Below are positions 1 to 8,883 of a stretch of DNA of 64,000 nt, one piece after another (position 1 is the stretch's first letter; each line of letters begins with the position of its first letter). Under the pieces are notes generated by a model. That model was not told the DNA's origin. It saw nothing but the letters and a program-made list of their open reading frames with translations, and did no database searches. Position numbers and translations under genes: made by a program. Source of the DNA: Herbidospora mongoliensis (GTDB lineage Bacteria > Actinomycetota > Actinomycetes > Streptosporangiales > Streptosporangiaceae); NCBI RefSeq assembly GCF_001570545.1, contig NZ_BBXD01000017.1, forward strand, positions 124,001 to 188,000, given 5' to 3'.

Positions 1-131
1 CGGCGGGCGCGCAGGTGGGCCTCCGCCTGGCGAGCCTTGTCGAGCAGCTCACCGTAGCTCTTGGAGATCTCCTGGTCGGCGTGGAACCTGACCTCCGCCT
101 CCCGGCTCACCCGCGGACGGAAAAACGCCAT
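1..131 (-). CDS. N-terminal end of an unidentified protein, cut by the window edge
   Basis: Only the first 43 codons are inside the window. The reading frame starts at an ATG read leftward from 131 and begins MAFFRPRVSREAEV, followed by a charged, helix-prone stretch (DQEISKSYGELLDKARQAEA) that looks like the start of a coiled coil. There is no signal peptide. I do not recognise the family. Codon third positions are mostly G or C, as in real genes here. It is divergent from the TetR gene that starts at 215, leaving about 83 bases for both promoters. Confidence 0.5.
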   Translation of the reverse strand, partial: MAFFRPRVSREAEVRFHADQEISKSYGELLDKARQAEAHLRAR

Positions 132-214
132 CGTCAACCCCTCAGTCCTGATTGAAACGCACTGGTCGACAGCGTAGACCCTCCCCTGTCCGGCCGGGAT
201 GGCAGGATGATCGC

Positions 215-781
215 ATGCCGGCCAAGCGACCTCCGACGCCACTCTCGCGCGAACGCATCATCGACGCCGCCCTCCACATCGCCGACGGGCAGGGGCTACG
301 CCGATTGACCATGCGACGGCTGGGCGACGCGCTCCAGGTCGAGGCGATGGCGATCTACCACCACCTCCCCCGGGGCAAGGAAGCTCTGATGGACGCCCTG
401 GCGGAGCATGTGACGGCCGTCCAGCTGGAACCGAGGGAGGCCACCTGGCAGGACATCGCCCGCGACTGGGCCCGCGCCGCGAGGGCCGCCCTGATGGAGC
501 ATCCCGGGGTGCTGTCCCTGGCCCTCACCAAGCCACCCAAGGGAATGGCCCTGCTGGCCATGTCGAGTCAGGTCGAACAGCTCAGGGACGCCGGTCTCGA
601 CCAGCCCCAGGAGGCGGTCCAGACCCTCCGCGCCTATGTCTACGGGGCCGTCGCGGTCGAGATGCAGGCCTCCGGCTGGGCTGACCCCGACGCCGAGGTG
701 GAGAAGGCGCGGGTGGCCACGGGCGACGCCGATTTCGAGCGCGGGCTGGCGGCGGTGCTGGCCGGGTTGGAAAGCTCGTAA
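215..781 (+). CDS. TetR family transcriptional regulator
   Basis: A 188-residue DNA-binding repressor. The N-terminal helix-turn-helix begins with LSRERIIDAALHIADGQG and continues through MRRLGDALQVEAMAIYHHL, the usual TetR recognition-helix region. The rest is an all-alpha ligand-binding domain, most like the TetR_C_1 class, with the Y-x-H-L/K-E-A-L linker typical of that class. I chose ATG 215 because the homologous part starts there and an AGGA lies upstream; the frame is open further up to a TTG at 152, which would add 21 basic residues. Its ligand and targets cannot be read from the sequence; autoregulation of the divergent pair is the usual arrangement. Confidence 0.88.
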   Translation: MPAKRPPTPLSRERIIDAALHIADGQGLRRLTMRRLGDALQVEAMAIYHHLPRGKEALMDALAEHVTAVQLEPREATWQDIARDWARAARAALMEHPGVLSLALTKPPKGMALLAMSSQVEQLRDAGLDQPQEAVQTLRAYVYGAVAVEMQASGWADPDAEVEKARVATGDADFERGLAAVLAGLESS

Positions 782-938
782 CGGGTCATTTACCGAAGTG
801 ACGGCGTGTCGCGTCTGGGGTGTTATCGTGCATCGGGCACCCTTGTGTCGTAGGTCACACACATGATCACACCCCCCTACCAGGGTGTGGGCGAAATCGT
901 CCGAACGGGCTATGTCCTTGTGGAGTGACCTGGCGCAC

Positions 939-970
939 ACTGGTGTAGGCCAGAAGTGGTGTAGGCCAAT
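939..970. promoter_or_regulatory. Two abutting 16-bp DasR/GntR-like operator copies
   Basis: Two copies of TGGTGTAGGCCA (941-952 and 957-968) sit exactly 16 bp apart, each flanked by A[C/G]. Each 16-mer matches the DasR-responsive consensus ACTGGTCTAGACCAGT at about 13 of 16 positions. They lie about 95 bp upstream of the DUF5999 gene. The repeat is seen directly; the DasR assignment is inference. Confidence 0.4.
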
Positions 971-1062
971 TTGCGTCAACTCAACCCCAATACCGCTCGT
1001 CCCCCACAGCACTGGGCGGACCCACATCACGAGCGACAAGAGAAAGACACGGAGCCCCGGCG

Positions 1063-1263
1063 ATGTGCCCTCATGAGCCCTGCTGTCCCGTCGCGGAAGC
1101 GCAGGACCGCGAAGCCGCCCGAACCGTGGCGGCCCACCCCGAACAAGGGTGGAGCCTCCTCTGCAACGGCGTCGTCCTCTTCGAGGACACCGGCGAGCTG
1201 CTCCCCAGCGGCGCGATCATCGCCCCGCACCGGCCGACCGACATGGCCATCACCGCTGCCTGA
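1063..1263 (+). CDS. DUF5999 family small protein
   Basis: A 66-residue soluble protein beginning MCPHEPCCPVAEAQDREAA, with the conserved core HPEQGWSLLCNGVVLFEDTG followed by ELLP and IAPHR. This matches the actinobacterial DUF5999 family over its whole length, which is normally 60-75 residues. The N-terminal Cys-x2-His-x2-Cys-Cys arrangement could bind a metal, though this is not established for the family. No enzymatic motif is visible. Function is unknown. It is a single gene, convergent with the hydrolase at 1287-1877, and it lies behind the tandem repeat at 939-970 and a hairpin at 868-889. Confidence 0.85.
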   Translation: MCPHEPCCPVAEAQDREAARTVAAHPEQGWSLLCNGVVLFEDTGELLPSGAIIAPHRPTDMAITAA

Positions 1264-1286
1264 GCGCGACGTCATTCCACGGGGGA

Positions 1287-1877
1287 TCACCGGCGCGCCA
1301 CCAGCCAGCGCGCCACCTCCGCCCCCACCAGGGCGGGGTTCTTCCGGAGATCATGATTCTCTCCGGGAAGCACGACCAGCCGTTCCGCGTCCGCCTCATC
1401 AGGCACCCCGAACGGATCCCGGTCACCACTGATCACCAGCACCCCCGCCCCCGCGCCGCGCAACTCGGCGACCCGTGACTTCTCCGGGTGACCGGGCGGA
1501 TGCAGCGGAAACGCCAGCGCCACCACGGCCGTCGCGCCCACCTCCTTGGCGGTACGGCAGGCGACGCGGGCCCCGTTACTCCGTCCCCCCTGCGCGATCG
1601 GCAGTCCGGGGAAACGCTCCTTGATCACCGAGGCGATGGCGACCCAGCTCTCGTCCTGTTTGACGGCCGACCCCGGCGCGCGGGCCCCCCGGAGCCGGAA
1701 CGGCTGCGTGACCCGGGCCACCGCGATGCGGTCGGCGACGCACGCGTCCCGCACCGCGAGCAGGTCGGGCGCGTCCACTCCCCCGGCCGATCCGTGCGTC
1801 AGCAGCAGGACCAGACCCGCCGAGCCCGGGTCGTCGATCTCGACCCGACCGGGCCCGTGAGGTGTGCCGATCTCCAT
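1287..1877 (-). CDS. Alpha/beta hydrolase, KANL3/Tex30-like (dienelactone hydrolase class)
   Basis: A 196-residue cytoplasmic alpha/beta hydrolase. Near residue 28 there is THGSAGG, the oxyanion-side strand and loop. The nucleophile elbow is GGRSNGARVA, where Ser sits in G-R-S-N-G in place of the common G-x-S-x-G. Then come VLVISGDRDPFG, carrying the acid residue, and PGENHDL with the catalytic His. This order and the GGRS elbow are those of the small KANL3/Tex30-type hydrolases. The substrate is unknown. ATG 1877 starts the protein and no signal peptide is present. It is divergent from the small membrane protein at 1966. Confidence 0.8.
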   Translation of the reverse strand: MEIGTPHGPGRVEIDDPGSAGLVLLLTHGSAGGVDAPDLLAVRDACVADRIAVARVTQPFRLRGARAPGSAVKQDESWVAIASVIKERFPGLPIAQGGRSNGARVACRTAKEVGATAVVALAFPLHPPGHPEKSRVAELRGAGAGVLVISGDRDPFGVPDEADAERLVVLPGENHDLRKNPALVGAEVARWLVARR

Positions 1878-1965
1878 ATCCGCACGTTATCGCGGTCAAC
1901 CCGCCGCAGGACCGGCGTGTCATCCGAATGGAGGATGTCGCCCCCGAGGGGGGTGTGTCAGATTT

Positions 1966-2310
1966 GTGGGCGTGCCTGACACTTCACTTCCGCATGAGGA
2001 CCTGCGCGCCACTCTGGCGGCCCGCCGCGATCTGGGGCCGGCCTACGAAGACGCCCTGGTCGACTCGTTCATCGAGAAACTCGACAACGAGATCACCGCG
2101 CGCGTCCAAGCCGAGGTCGCCCGGCGCCAGGACGTCAAGCCCCCGAAGCCGGACAACAGCCACATCCCCATCGCCCTGGGGTCACTGGGCATCGGCATCC
2201 CGCTGACCGCCATCGCCGCCAGCCAGGCCGGCAGCTTCGGCCTGCTCCTGGCCTGGAGCGGCATCGTCCTGGTCAACATGGCCGCCGCCCTGCGCCGCAA
2301 GCGCAGCTAG
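1966..2310 (+). CDS. Conserved actinobacterial membrane protein, unknown function
   Basis: About 114 residues. The first 60 are hydrophilic and helical (LRATLAARRDLG, YEDALVDSFIEKLDNEI, ARVQAEVARRQ). The C-terminal half has two hydrophobic segments, one around IPIALGSLGIGIPLTAIAAS and one around FGLLLAWSGIVLVNMAAAL, ending in the positively charged RRKRS. It therefore looks like a two-helix membrane protein with a cytoplasmic N-terminal domain. The start is a GTG at 1966 (GAGGGG about 15 bases upstream) or the GTG at 1972. The open frame continues upstream to 1864, but that part has no coding character. I recognise the architecture from other actinomycetes but no function. Confidence 0.65.
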   Translation: MGVPDTSLPHEDLRATLAARRDLGPAYEDALVDSFIEKLDNEITARVQAEVARRQDVKPPKPDNSHIPIALGSLGIGIPLTAIAASQAGSFGLLLAWSGIVLVNMAAALRRKRS

Positions 2311-2447
2311 GCCACGGGATCCCAGAATCCGGGTGACCACCAGTACAGGATCGTCCCGTCGGCCGGCCAGGGACGCAGAAGCCGGTCGACGGGTTCGAAC
2401 CTGTCGATCGTCAGGTCGATGATCCGCAACGCGCTCGGGACGTCTCA
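2307..2447 (-). other. Coding-like frame behind the in-frame TGA of the TPR gene
   Basis: Immediately after the TGA that ends the TPR gene (2445-2447), the same frame stays open for 45 codons to a TAG at 2307-2309. It reads DVPSALRIIDLTIDRF, then EPVDRLLRPWPADG and ILYWWSPGFWDP. Most third codon positions are G or C, as in true genes here. It has no ATG or GTG start and no clear ribosome site; a TTG at codon 6 is the only possible start. It could be read-through product, the tail of a gene broken by a nonsense change, a separate 40-residue protein, or chance. Confidence 0.35.
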
Positions 2448-2933
2448 GGCCCGGCCACGGCGCATCTCGACCTGGGCCGCCAGGTCGGCGTCCTCGTGGT
2501 CGAGGCCGTAGGTCCATACGGTCTCGGCGTCGGCGTCGCGGCCCCGTAGGGGCAGCGTGCGGGCCAGCAGTTCGATGGCCAGGGCCGCCGTGTCGGCGTC
2601 CGGCCCCGCCTCGACCGCGACCTCGAACTCGGCGCAGGCCATCTCCAGGTGGGCGATGCCCAGCAGCACGCGCAGTCGCGCCGCGTCGGCGACGCCCGGG
2701 ACGGCCAGGGCCTGCAGAAGCAGGTCTGCCGCCTCGGCGGGGGCGTTCTCCTCCAGCAGGATCTGGGCCATGCGCTCGGCCGTGACCGACAGACCGACCG
2801 CGGCGCTCGCCTGGTCGGGCGCCGCCGCGTCGGAAGCCAGCGTCGCGAAGATCGCCGCCGCGGCGTCGAGATCCCCGGCGTCATAGAGGCGCCGGGCCTC
2901 GTCTATCTGCCGTCCGGAGTCGATGGCCGTCAT
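2445..2933 (-). CDS. TPR-repeat protein
   Basis: A 162-residue all-helical soluble protein beginning MTAIDSGRQIDEARRLYDAG. Helical pairs with the TPR pattern follow one another: ARRLYDAGDLDAAAAIF, AERMAQILLEENAPAEAADLL, LLGIAHLEMACAEFEVAVEAG, and AETVWTYGLDHEDADLAAQVE. It is probably a protein-interaction scaffold with no catalytic residues. I chose ATG 2933 because GGAGG lies 12 bases upstream; the frame continues further up without coding character. The reading frame continues past the stop codon as a coding-like extension (2307-2447), so the true product could be longer. Confidence 0.75.
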   Translation of the reverse strand: MTAIDSGRQIDEARRLYDAGDLDAAAAIFATLASDAAAPDQASAAVGLSVTAERMAQILLEENAPAEAADLLLQALAVPGVADAARLRVLLGIAHLEMACAEFEVAVEAGPDADTAALAIELLARTLPLRGRDADAETVWTYGLDHEDADLAAQVEMRRGRA

Positions 2934-3063
2934 CTCGGGGGGCCTCCAGGGAACCGGGCCGAAAGGGATTGCGAAGATCCTAACGACCGGGTCCCCCATT
3001 AGGCGGCAGACATGCTGAAGGTGATGGGTTTCTGTCTCCCCCTTCAGGGAAGGGCCAGCCGGT

Positions 3064-5904
<2,841 letters not shown>

Positions 5905-5934
5905 GACAGGAACTCCAGGGCAGGCGAGACCGGA

Positions 5935-6140
5935 CGGTCTCCCCCTCTGTCATGGGACCTGAGAGCTTCACCGGACGCCGTCGGCCGGTTTTCCCCTTCG
6001 GTGAGGCGCCGTCTGGTCGACGGGCCTGCTTTTCAGAGTCGCCTCGCCTGGCGGTACCGGGTGCCTGAGAGATTCCGGGGAGGTTTGCTCCTTCGGCGCC
6101 TCACCTGGCCGTATGTGGGCCGGTGAGGACTCTCCCGCGC
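5935..6140 (-). promoter_or_regulatory. Tandem glycine riboswitch in the gcvP leader
   Basis: Read on the minus strand from about 6139, the first aptamer shows CGGGAGAGTCC, then GCCGAAGGAGCAA, ATCTCTCAGGCA and GACTCTGAAAAGCAG. The second, from about 6020 down to 5935, shows CACCGAAGGGGAAA, AGCTCTCAGGTCC and GACAGAGGGGGAG. These are the conserved segments of the glycine aptamer, in order and twice, ending about 30 bases before the gcvP ATG. Glycine binding to both aptamers switches on glycine-cleavage genes in known examples. End coordinates are approximate. The short distance to the start codon leaves little room for a terminator, so control of translation is more likely. Confidence 0.92.
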
Positions 6141-6187
6141 AGGGTCGATGGCTACGTCAACCTTACCGGTACCCGAGAGCTGGGGCC

Positions 6188-6808
6188 TCAACCGGTCTTA
6201 CGAGCCCTCCGGCGCTGGGCCAGTTCGTCTGAGGGGTGGTCGGCCTCGTCACTGTCGGGGCCGACCGCGAGTTCCCCCGGCAGCTCCGCGAGCGATCCCT
6301 CGACCTCTCGCCAGACCCGGCCGAGAGCGATGCCGAAGACTCCCTGCCCGCCTTGGAGGAGGTCGATGACCTCGTCGGCGGAGGTGCACTCGTAGACGCT
6401 GACGCCGTCGCTCATGAGGGTGATCTGGGCCAGGTCGTTGACCCCGCGGTCGCGCAGGTGCTGGACGGCGGTGCGGATCTGCTGAAGGGAGACGCCGGTG
6501 TCGAGGAGCCGCTTGACGACCTTGAGCACCAGGATGTCGCGGAAGCTGTAGAGCCGCTGGGAGCCGGAGCCCTGGGCGGGCCGGATCGTCGGCTGCACCA
6601 GGTCGGTGCGCGCCCAGTAGTCGAGCTGACGGTAGGTGATCCCGGCGGCCGAGCAGGCCGTGGGACCGCGGTAGCCGATGTCGTCACGCACCGCCGCGGG
6701 CCGCTCGTCGAACAGCAGGCCCTGCTCGCCGGCGCGCTCGCGCGCCGACTCACGCTGAACCGCGTCGTGCTGGTCGGCTTTGTTACCCTCGCCGCTGCTG
6801 ACCGCCAC
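6188..6808 (-). CDS. MerR family regulator (Rv1830-like)
   Basis: A 206-residue protein. An N-terminal tail of about 40 residues precedes the MerR winged helix: YRGPTACSAAGITYRQLDYW, ARTDLVQPTIRPAQGSGSQR, LYSFRDILVLKVVKRLLDTG. A dimerisation helix (VSLQQIRTAVQHLRDRG) and a C-terminal domain follow. Length and neighbourhood (gcvP downstream, DUF151 nuclease, ftsR-like merR and garA upstream) match the mycobacterial Rv1830 position. I chose GTG 6808 because GGAGG lies 6 bases upstream of it; ATG 6832 is the longer alternative and has no ribosome site. It is transcribed separately from the nuclease gene, with about 145 bases between them. Confidence 0.9.
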   Translation of the reverse strand: MAVSSGEGNKADQHDAVQRESARERAGEQGLLFDERPAAVRDDIGYRGPTACSAAGITYRQLDYWARTDLVQPTIRPAQGSGSQRLYSFRDILVLKVVKRLLDTGVSLQQIRTAVQHLRDRGVNDLAQITLMSDGVSVYECTSADEVIDLLQGGQGVFGIALGRVWREVEGSLAELPGELAVGPDSDEADHPSDELAQRRRARKTG

Positions 6809-6954
6809 TGCGGACCTCCGGCTTTCTCTCATCCCACGGTCTGATCTGGGGGTACGCGAACTACAACCGTGGATTCCCTTGCACGGTAGGACTGCGGAAA
6901 GGCACAGTCAACGACCGCCCCCGGCGCGTCGTGAAGGTGAGATAACCACTCAAC

Positions 6955-7425
6955 TCAACCCGCCCTGCCGAAATCCTCAGGGCTGATGTTGTCCAGGAAC
7001 TCCCGGAACTTCTCGACCTCGTCTTCCTGGTCATCGGCCATGCTGACGCCGTTCTCCCGCATCACGTCTTCGCTGGCGAAGATCTTCGCGTCGGTCCGCA
7101 GGGCCAGCGCGATGGAGTCGGAAGGACGCGCGCTTACCTCTACGCCGTTGGAGAACACCAGGTCGGCGTAGAAGATGCCGTCACGCAGCGCGACGATGTT
7201 GACGCGTTCGAGTGACACCTTGAGCGCGCCCAGCACGTTGCGGAACAGATCGTGGGTCAGGGGACGAGGCGGCGGTTCGTCCGCCTGGGCCAGCGCGATC
7301 GCGGTCGCCTCGGTCATGCCAATCCAGATCGGCAGGTAGCGGTCGCCGTTCGCCTCCTTGAGAAGGACGATCGGCTGGTTCGAGGGCATCTCCACCCGGA
7401 CCCCCACGAACTCCATCTGCAACAC
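6955..7425 (-). CDS. Bifunctional nuclease family protein (DUF151)
   Basis: A 156-residue cytoplasmic protein spanning one DUF151/BFN domain: MEFVGVRVEMPSNQPIVLL, RYLPIWIGMTEATAIALA, THDLFRNVLGALKVSLERV, FYADLVFSNGVEVSARPSD and SIALALRTDAKIFASEDV are the conserved blocks. The C-terminal 25 residues are acidic. Family members have been assigned nuclease activity in plants; in actinobacteria the role is unclear. The start is GTG 7425 with GGAGAG about 12 bases upstream; the ATG three codons later is possible. Upstream of it lies a 16-bp tandem repeat (7454-7485). Gene order matches mycobacterial Rv1829. Confidence 0.9.
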   Translation of the reverse strand: MLQMEFVGVRVEMPSNQPIVLLKEANGDRYLPIWIGMTEATAIALAQADEPPPRPLTHDLFRNVLGALKVSLERVNIVALRDGIFYADLVFSNGVEVSARPSDSIALALRTDAKIFASEDVMRENGVSMADDQEDEVEKFREFLDNISPEDFGRAG

Positions 7426-7453
7426 AGGCGCTCACTCTCCGGGATGCGGCATT

Positions 7454-7485
7454 TCACCAGGTATTCAACTCACCAGGCATTCAAC
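7454..7485. repeat. 16-bp tandem direct repeat upstream of the DUF151 gene
   Basis: TCACCAGGTATTCAAC (7454-7469) is followed without a gap by TCACCAGGCATTCAAC (7470-7485), 15 of 16 bases identical. It lies 29 to 60 bases upstream of the DUF151 start codon, in the gap behind the ftsR-like gene. On the minus strand it places TTGAAT twice, 16 bases apart, so it may be a binding site for a regulator or part of the promoter. Confidence 0.6.
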
Positions 7486-7510
7486 GTAACACCCACGCGC
7501 CGGACCCGCG

Positions 7511-8164
7511 TCAACGGCCAAGTGAGCCGCGGACGGCCCCTTCCAGCAGTGCGGCGTGGATACGTAATAACAACCCGGTGATCTCCCGTGCCGATTCCCC
7601 GGCATGGTCGACAGCGCCCGGGACCCGGCGGCGCAGCAGGGGCGCGACGGCCTGTTCGATCAGGCCGGCCTCGCGTTCGGCGGCGGCCTTGACCGCGCGC
7701 AGATGACGGGCGTGCAGGCCGAAGGAGGCCAGCATGCCGACGCTGCGGGCGATCTCCAGGGCGGCCTCGTCGTAGAGCCGGGCCGTCGGGATGATCAGGC
7801 CGTAGTCTTCGAGCTCGGCCAGCGTCTCCTCGTCGATCTCGGCGGCGGCCAGCAGCTCCTCGCGGCTGAGCCGCACGGCCACCGGCTCGCTGTCGACCCC
7901 CCGGGGGCGGGAGGTCTCGTCGAGCTGGGTCTTGATCACGCGCAGCGGCAGATAGCGGTCGCGCTGGGCGGTCAGGATGAACCGCAGGCGCTCCACGTCG
8001 GCAGGGGTGAACTTGCGGTAGCCGGAGGGGCTGCGTTCGGGCTCGATGAGCCCTTCGCCCTCCAGGAACCGGATCTTGGAGATCGTCACGTCGGGGAACT
8101 CGCCCTGAAGCTGGGCGAGCACCTCCCCGATGCTCATGAAGGCCCTGGCCGCCTCGGCGCCCAT
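7511..8164 (-). CDS. ftsR: MerR family regulator, FtsR/Rv1828-like
   Basis: A 217-residue regulator. The N-terminal winged helix reads MSIGEVLAQLQGEFPDVTIS, KIRFLEGEGLIEPERSPSGY, RKFTPADVERLRFILTAQRD, RYLPLRVIKTQLDE, which is very close to Rv1828 and to corynebacterial FtsR, an activator of ftsZ transcription. The C-terminal half (LSREELLAAAEIDEETLAEL to the end) is the domain found in this subgroup, with no metal-binding cysteines. The start codon lies 2 bases after the garA stop, so the two are an operon. A role in cell division control is inferred from the named homologues. The ATG at 8137 is an alternative start. Confidence 0.88.
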   Translation of the reverse strand: MGAEAARAFMSIGEVLAQLQGEFPDVTISKIRFLEGEGLIEPERSPSGYRKFTPADVERLRFILTAQRDRYLPLRVIKTQLDETSRPRGVDSEPVAVRLSREELLAAAEIDEETLAELEDYGLIIPTARLYDEAALEIARSVGMLASFGLHARHLRAVKAAAEREAGLIEQAVAPLLRRRVPGAVDHAGESAREITGLLLRIHAALLEGAVRGSLGR

Positions 8165-8166
8165 GA

Positions 8167-8697
8167 TCAGCCCCGGGTCAGGAACACCAGCCGGAACTTC
8201 CCGATCTGCACCTCGTCGCCGCCCGCGAGCGGGAACTCCTCGATGCGCTCACGGTTCACGTAGGTGCCGTTGAGGCTGCCGACGTCACGGGCGGTGAACT
8301 GGCCACCGCGCCGGTTGAACTCGGCATGTCGCCGGGACACGGTGACGTCGTCGAGGAAGATGTCGCTCTCGGGGTGCCGGCCGGCCGTCGTCAGGTCGCT
8401 GTCGAGCAGGAACCTGCTGCCCGCGTTGGGACCGCGCATCACGACGAGGAGGGCGGTGCCCGGAGGCAGCTGCTCGATCGCGGAACGGTCCGGAAGGAGA
8501 CCTTGGCCGGTCGCCTCCTCGATCGCCTCGAGGGAGATCGTGGAGGTGTTGTCGGGGACGACGCCATGACCCGTGGCGTAGGGATTGGATGGCTGAACTT
8601 GGGCCGACGGTGGGCTCAGCGGCGAACCGCATCGCGAACAGAAGCGGGCATCCTCGGGGTTGGGGTGACCGCACTGCGTGCAGTAGACGCTGGGCAT
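8167..8697 (-). CDS. garA: FHA-domain regulator GarA/OdhI-type with N-terminal zinc ribbon
   Basis: A 176-residue cytoplasmic phosphoprotein-type regulator. Residues 6-23 form a zinc ribbon (CTQCG and CSRCG). A linker with NTSTISLEAIEE (residues 50-61) matches the position of the threonine motif phosphorylated by Ser/Thr kinases in GarA and OdhI. The C-terminal FHA domain has AGRHPESDIFLDD (105-117), SRRHAEF (121-127) and LNGTYVN. In mycobacteria and corynebacteria such proteins hold back 2-oxoglutarate dehydrogenase and adjust glutamate metabolism according to kinase input. The zinc ribbon is an addition relative to mycobacterial GarA. It is first in a short operon with the ftsR-like gene. 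A Ser/Thr kinase is encoded at 48174, but a link is not shown. Confidence 0.9.
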   Translation of the reverse strand: MPSVYCTQCGHPNPEDARFCSRCGSPLSPPSAQVQPSNPYATGHGVVPDNTSTISLEAIEEATGQGLLPDRSAIEQLPPGTALLVVMRGPNAGSRFLLDSDLTTAGRHPESDIFLDDVTVSRRHAEFNRRGGQFTARDVGSLNGTYVNRERIEEFPLAGGDEVQIGKFRLVFLTRG

Positions 8698-8883
8698 CGA
8701 ACGGCTCGGCCTCTCTCACGACTAGCTCAAACTTGCGAATGCCGAAACTTACGCTGATCAGGCACATAGGTCAAGGCAGACGCGCCGGACAATGGCCACC
8801 CAACGCTATCGTCAGGCACCGGCCACGGTCCATGGCGCCACACCAACCACATGTGATCACCGTTTCCCGGTCAGGCTATCGTT

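Noticed and set aside
2385-2410. GGGTTCGAACC, similar to a tRNA T-loop.
   Set aside because: No matching acceptor, D or anticodon stems are found on either strand; the segment lies in the coding-like extension of the TPR gene.
3040-3054. Small hairpin CCCTTC-AGG-GAAGGG after gcvP, a possible terminator.
   Set aside because: Only a 6-bp stem with no T tract; too weak to list.
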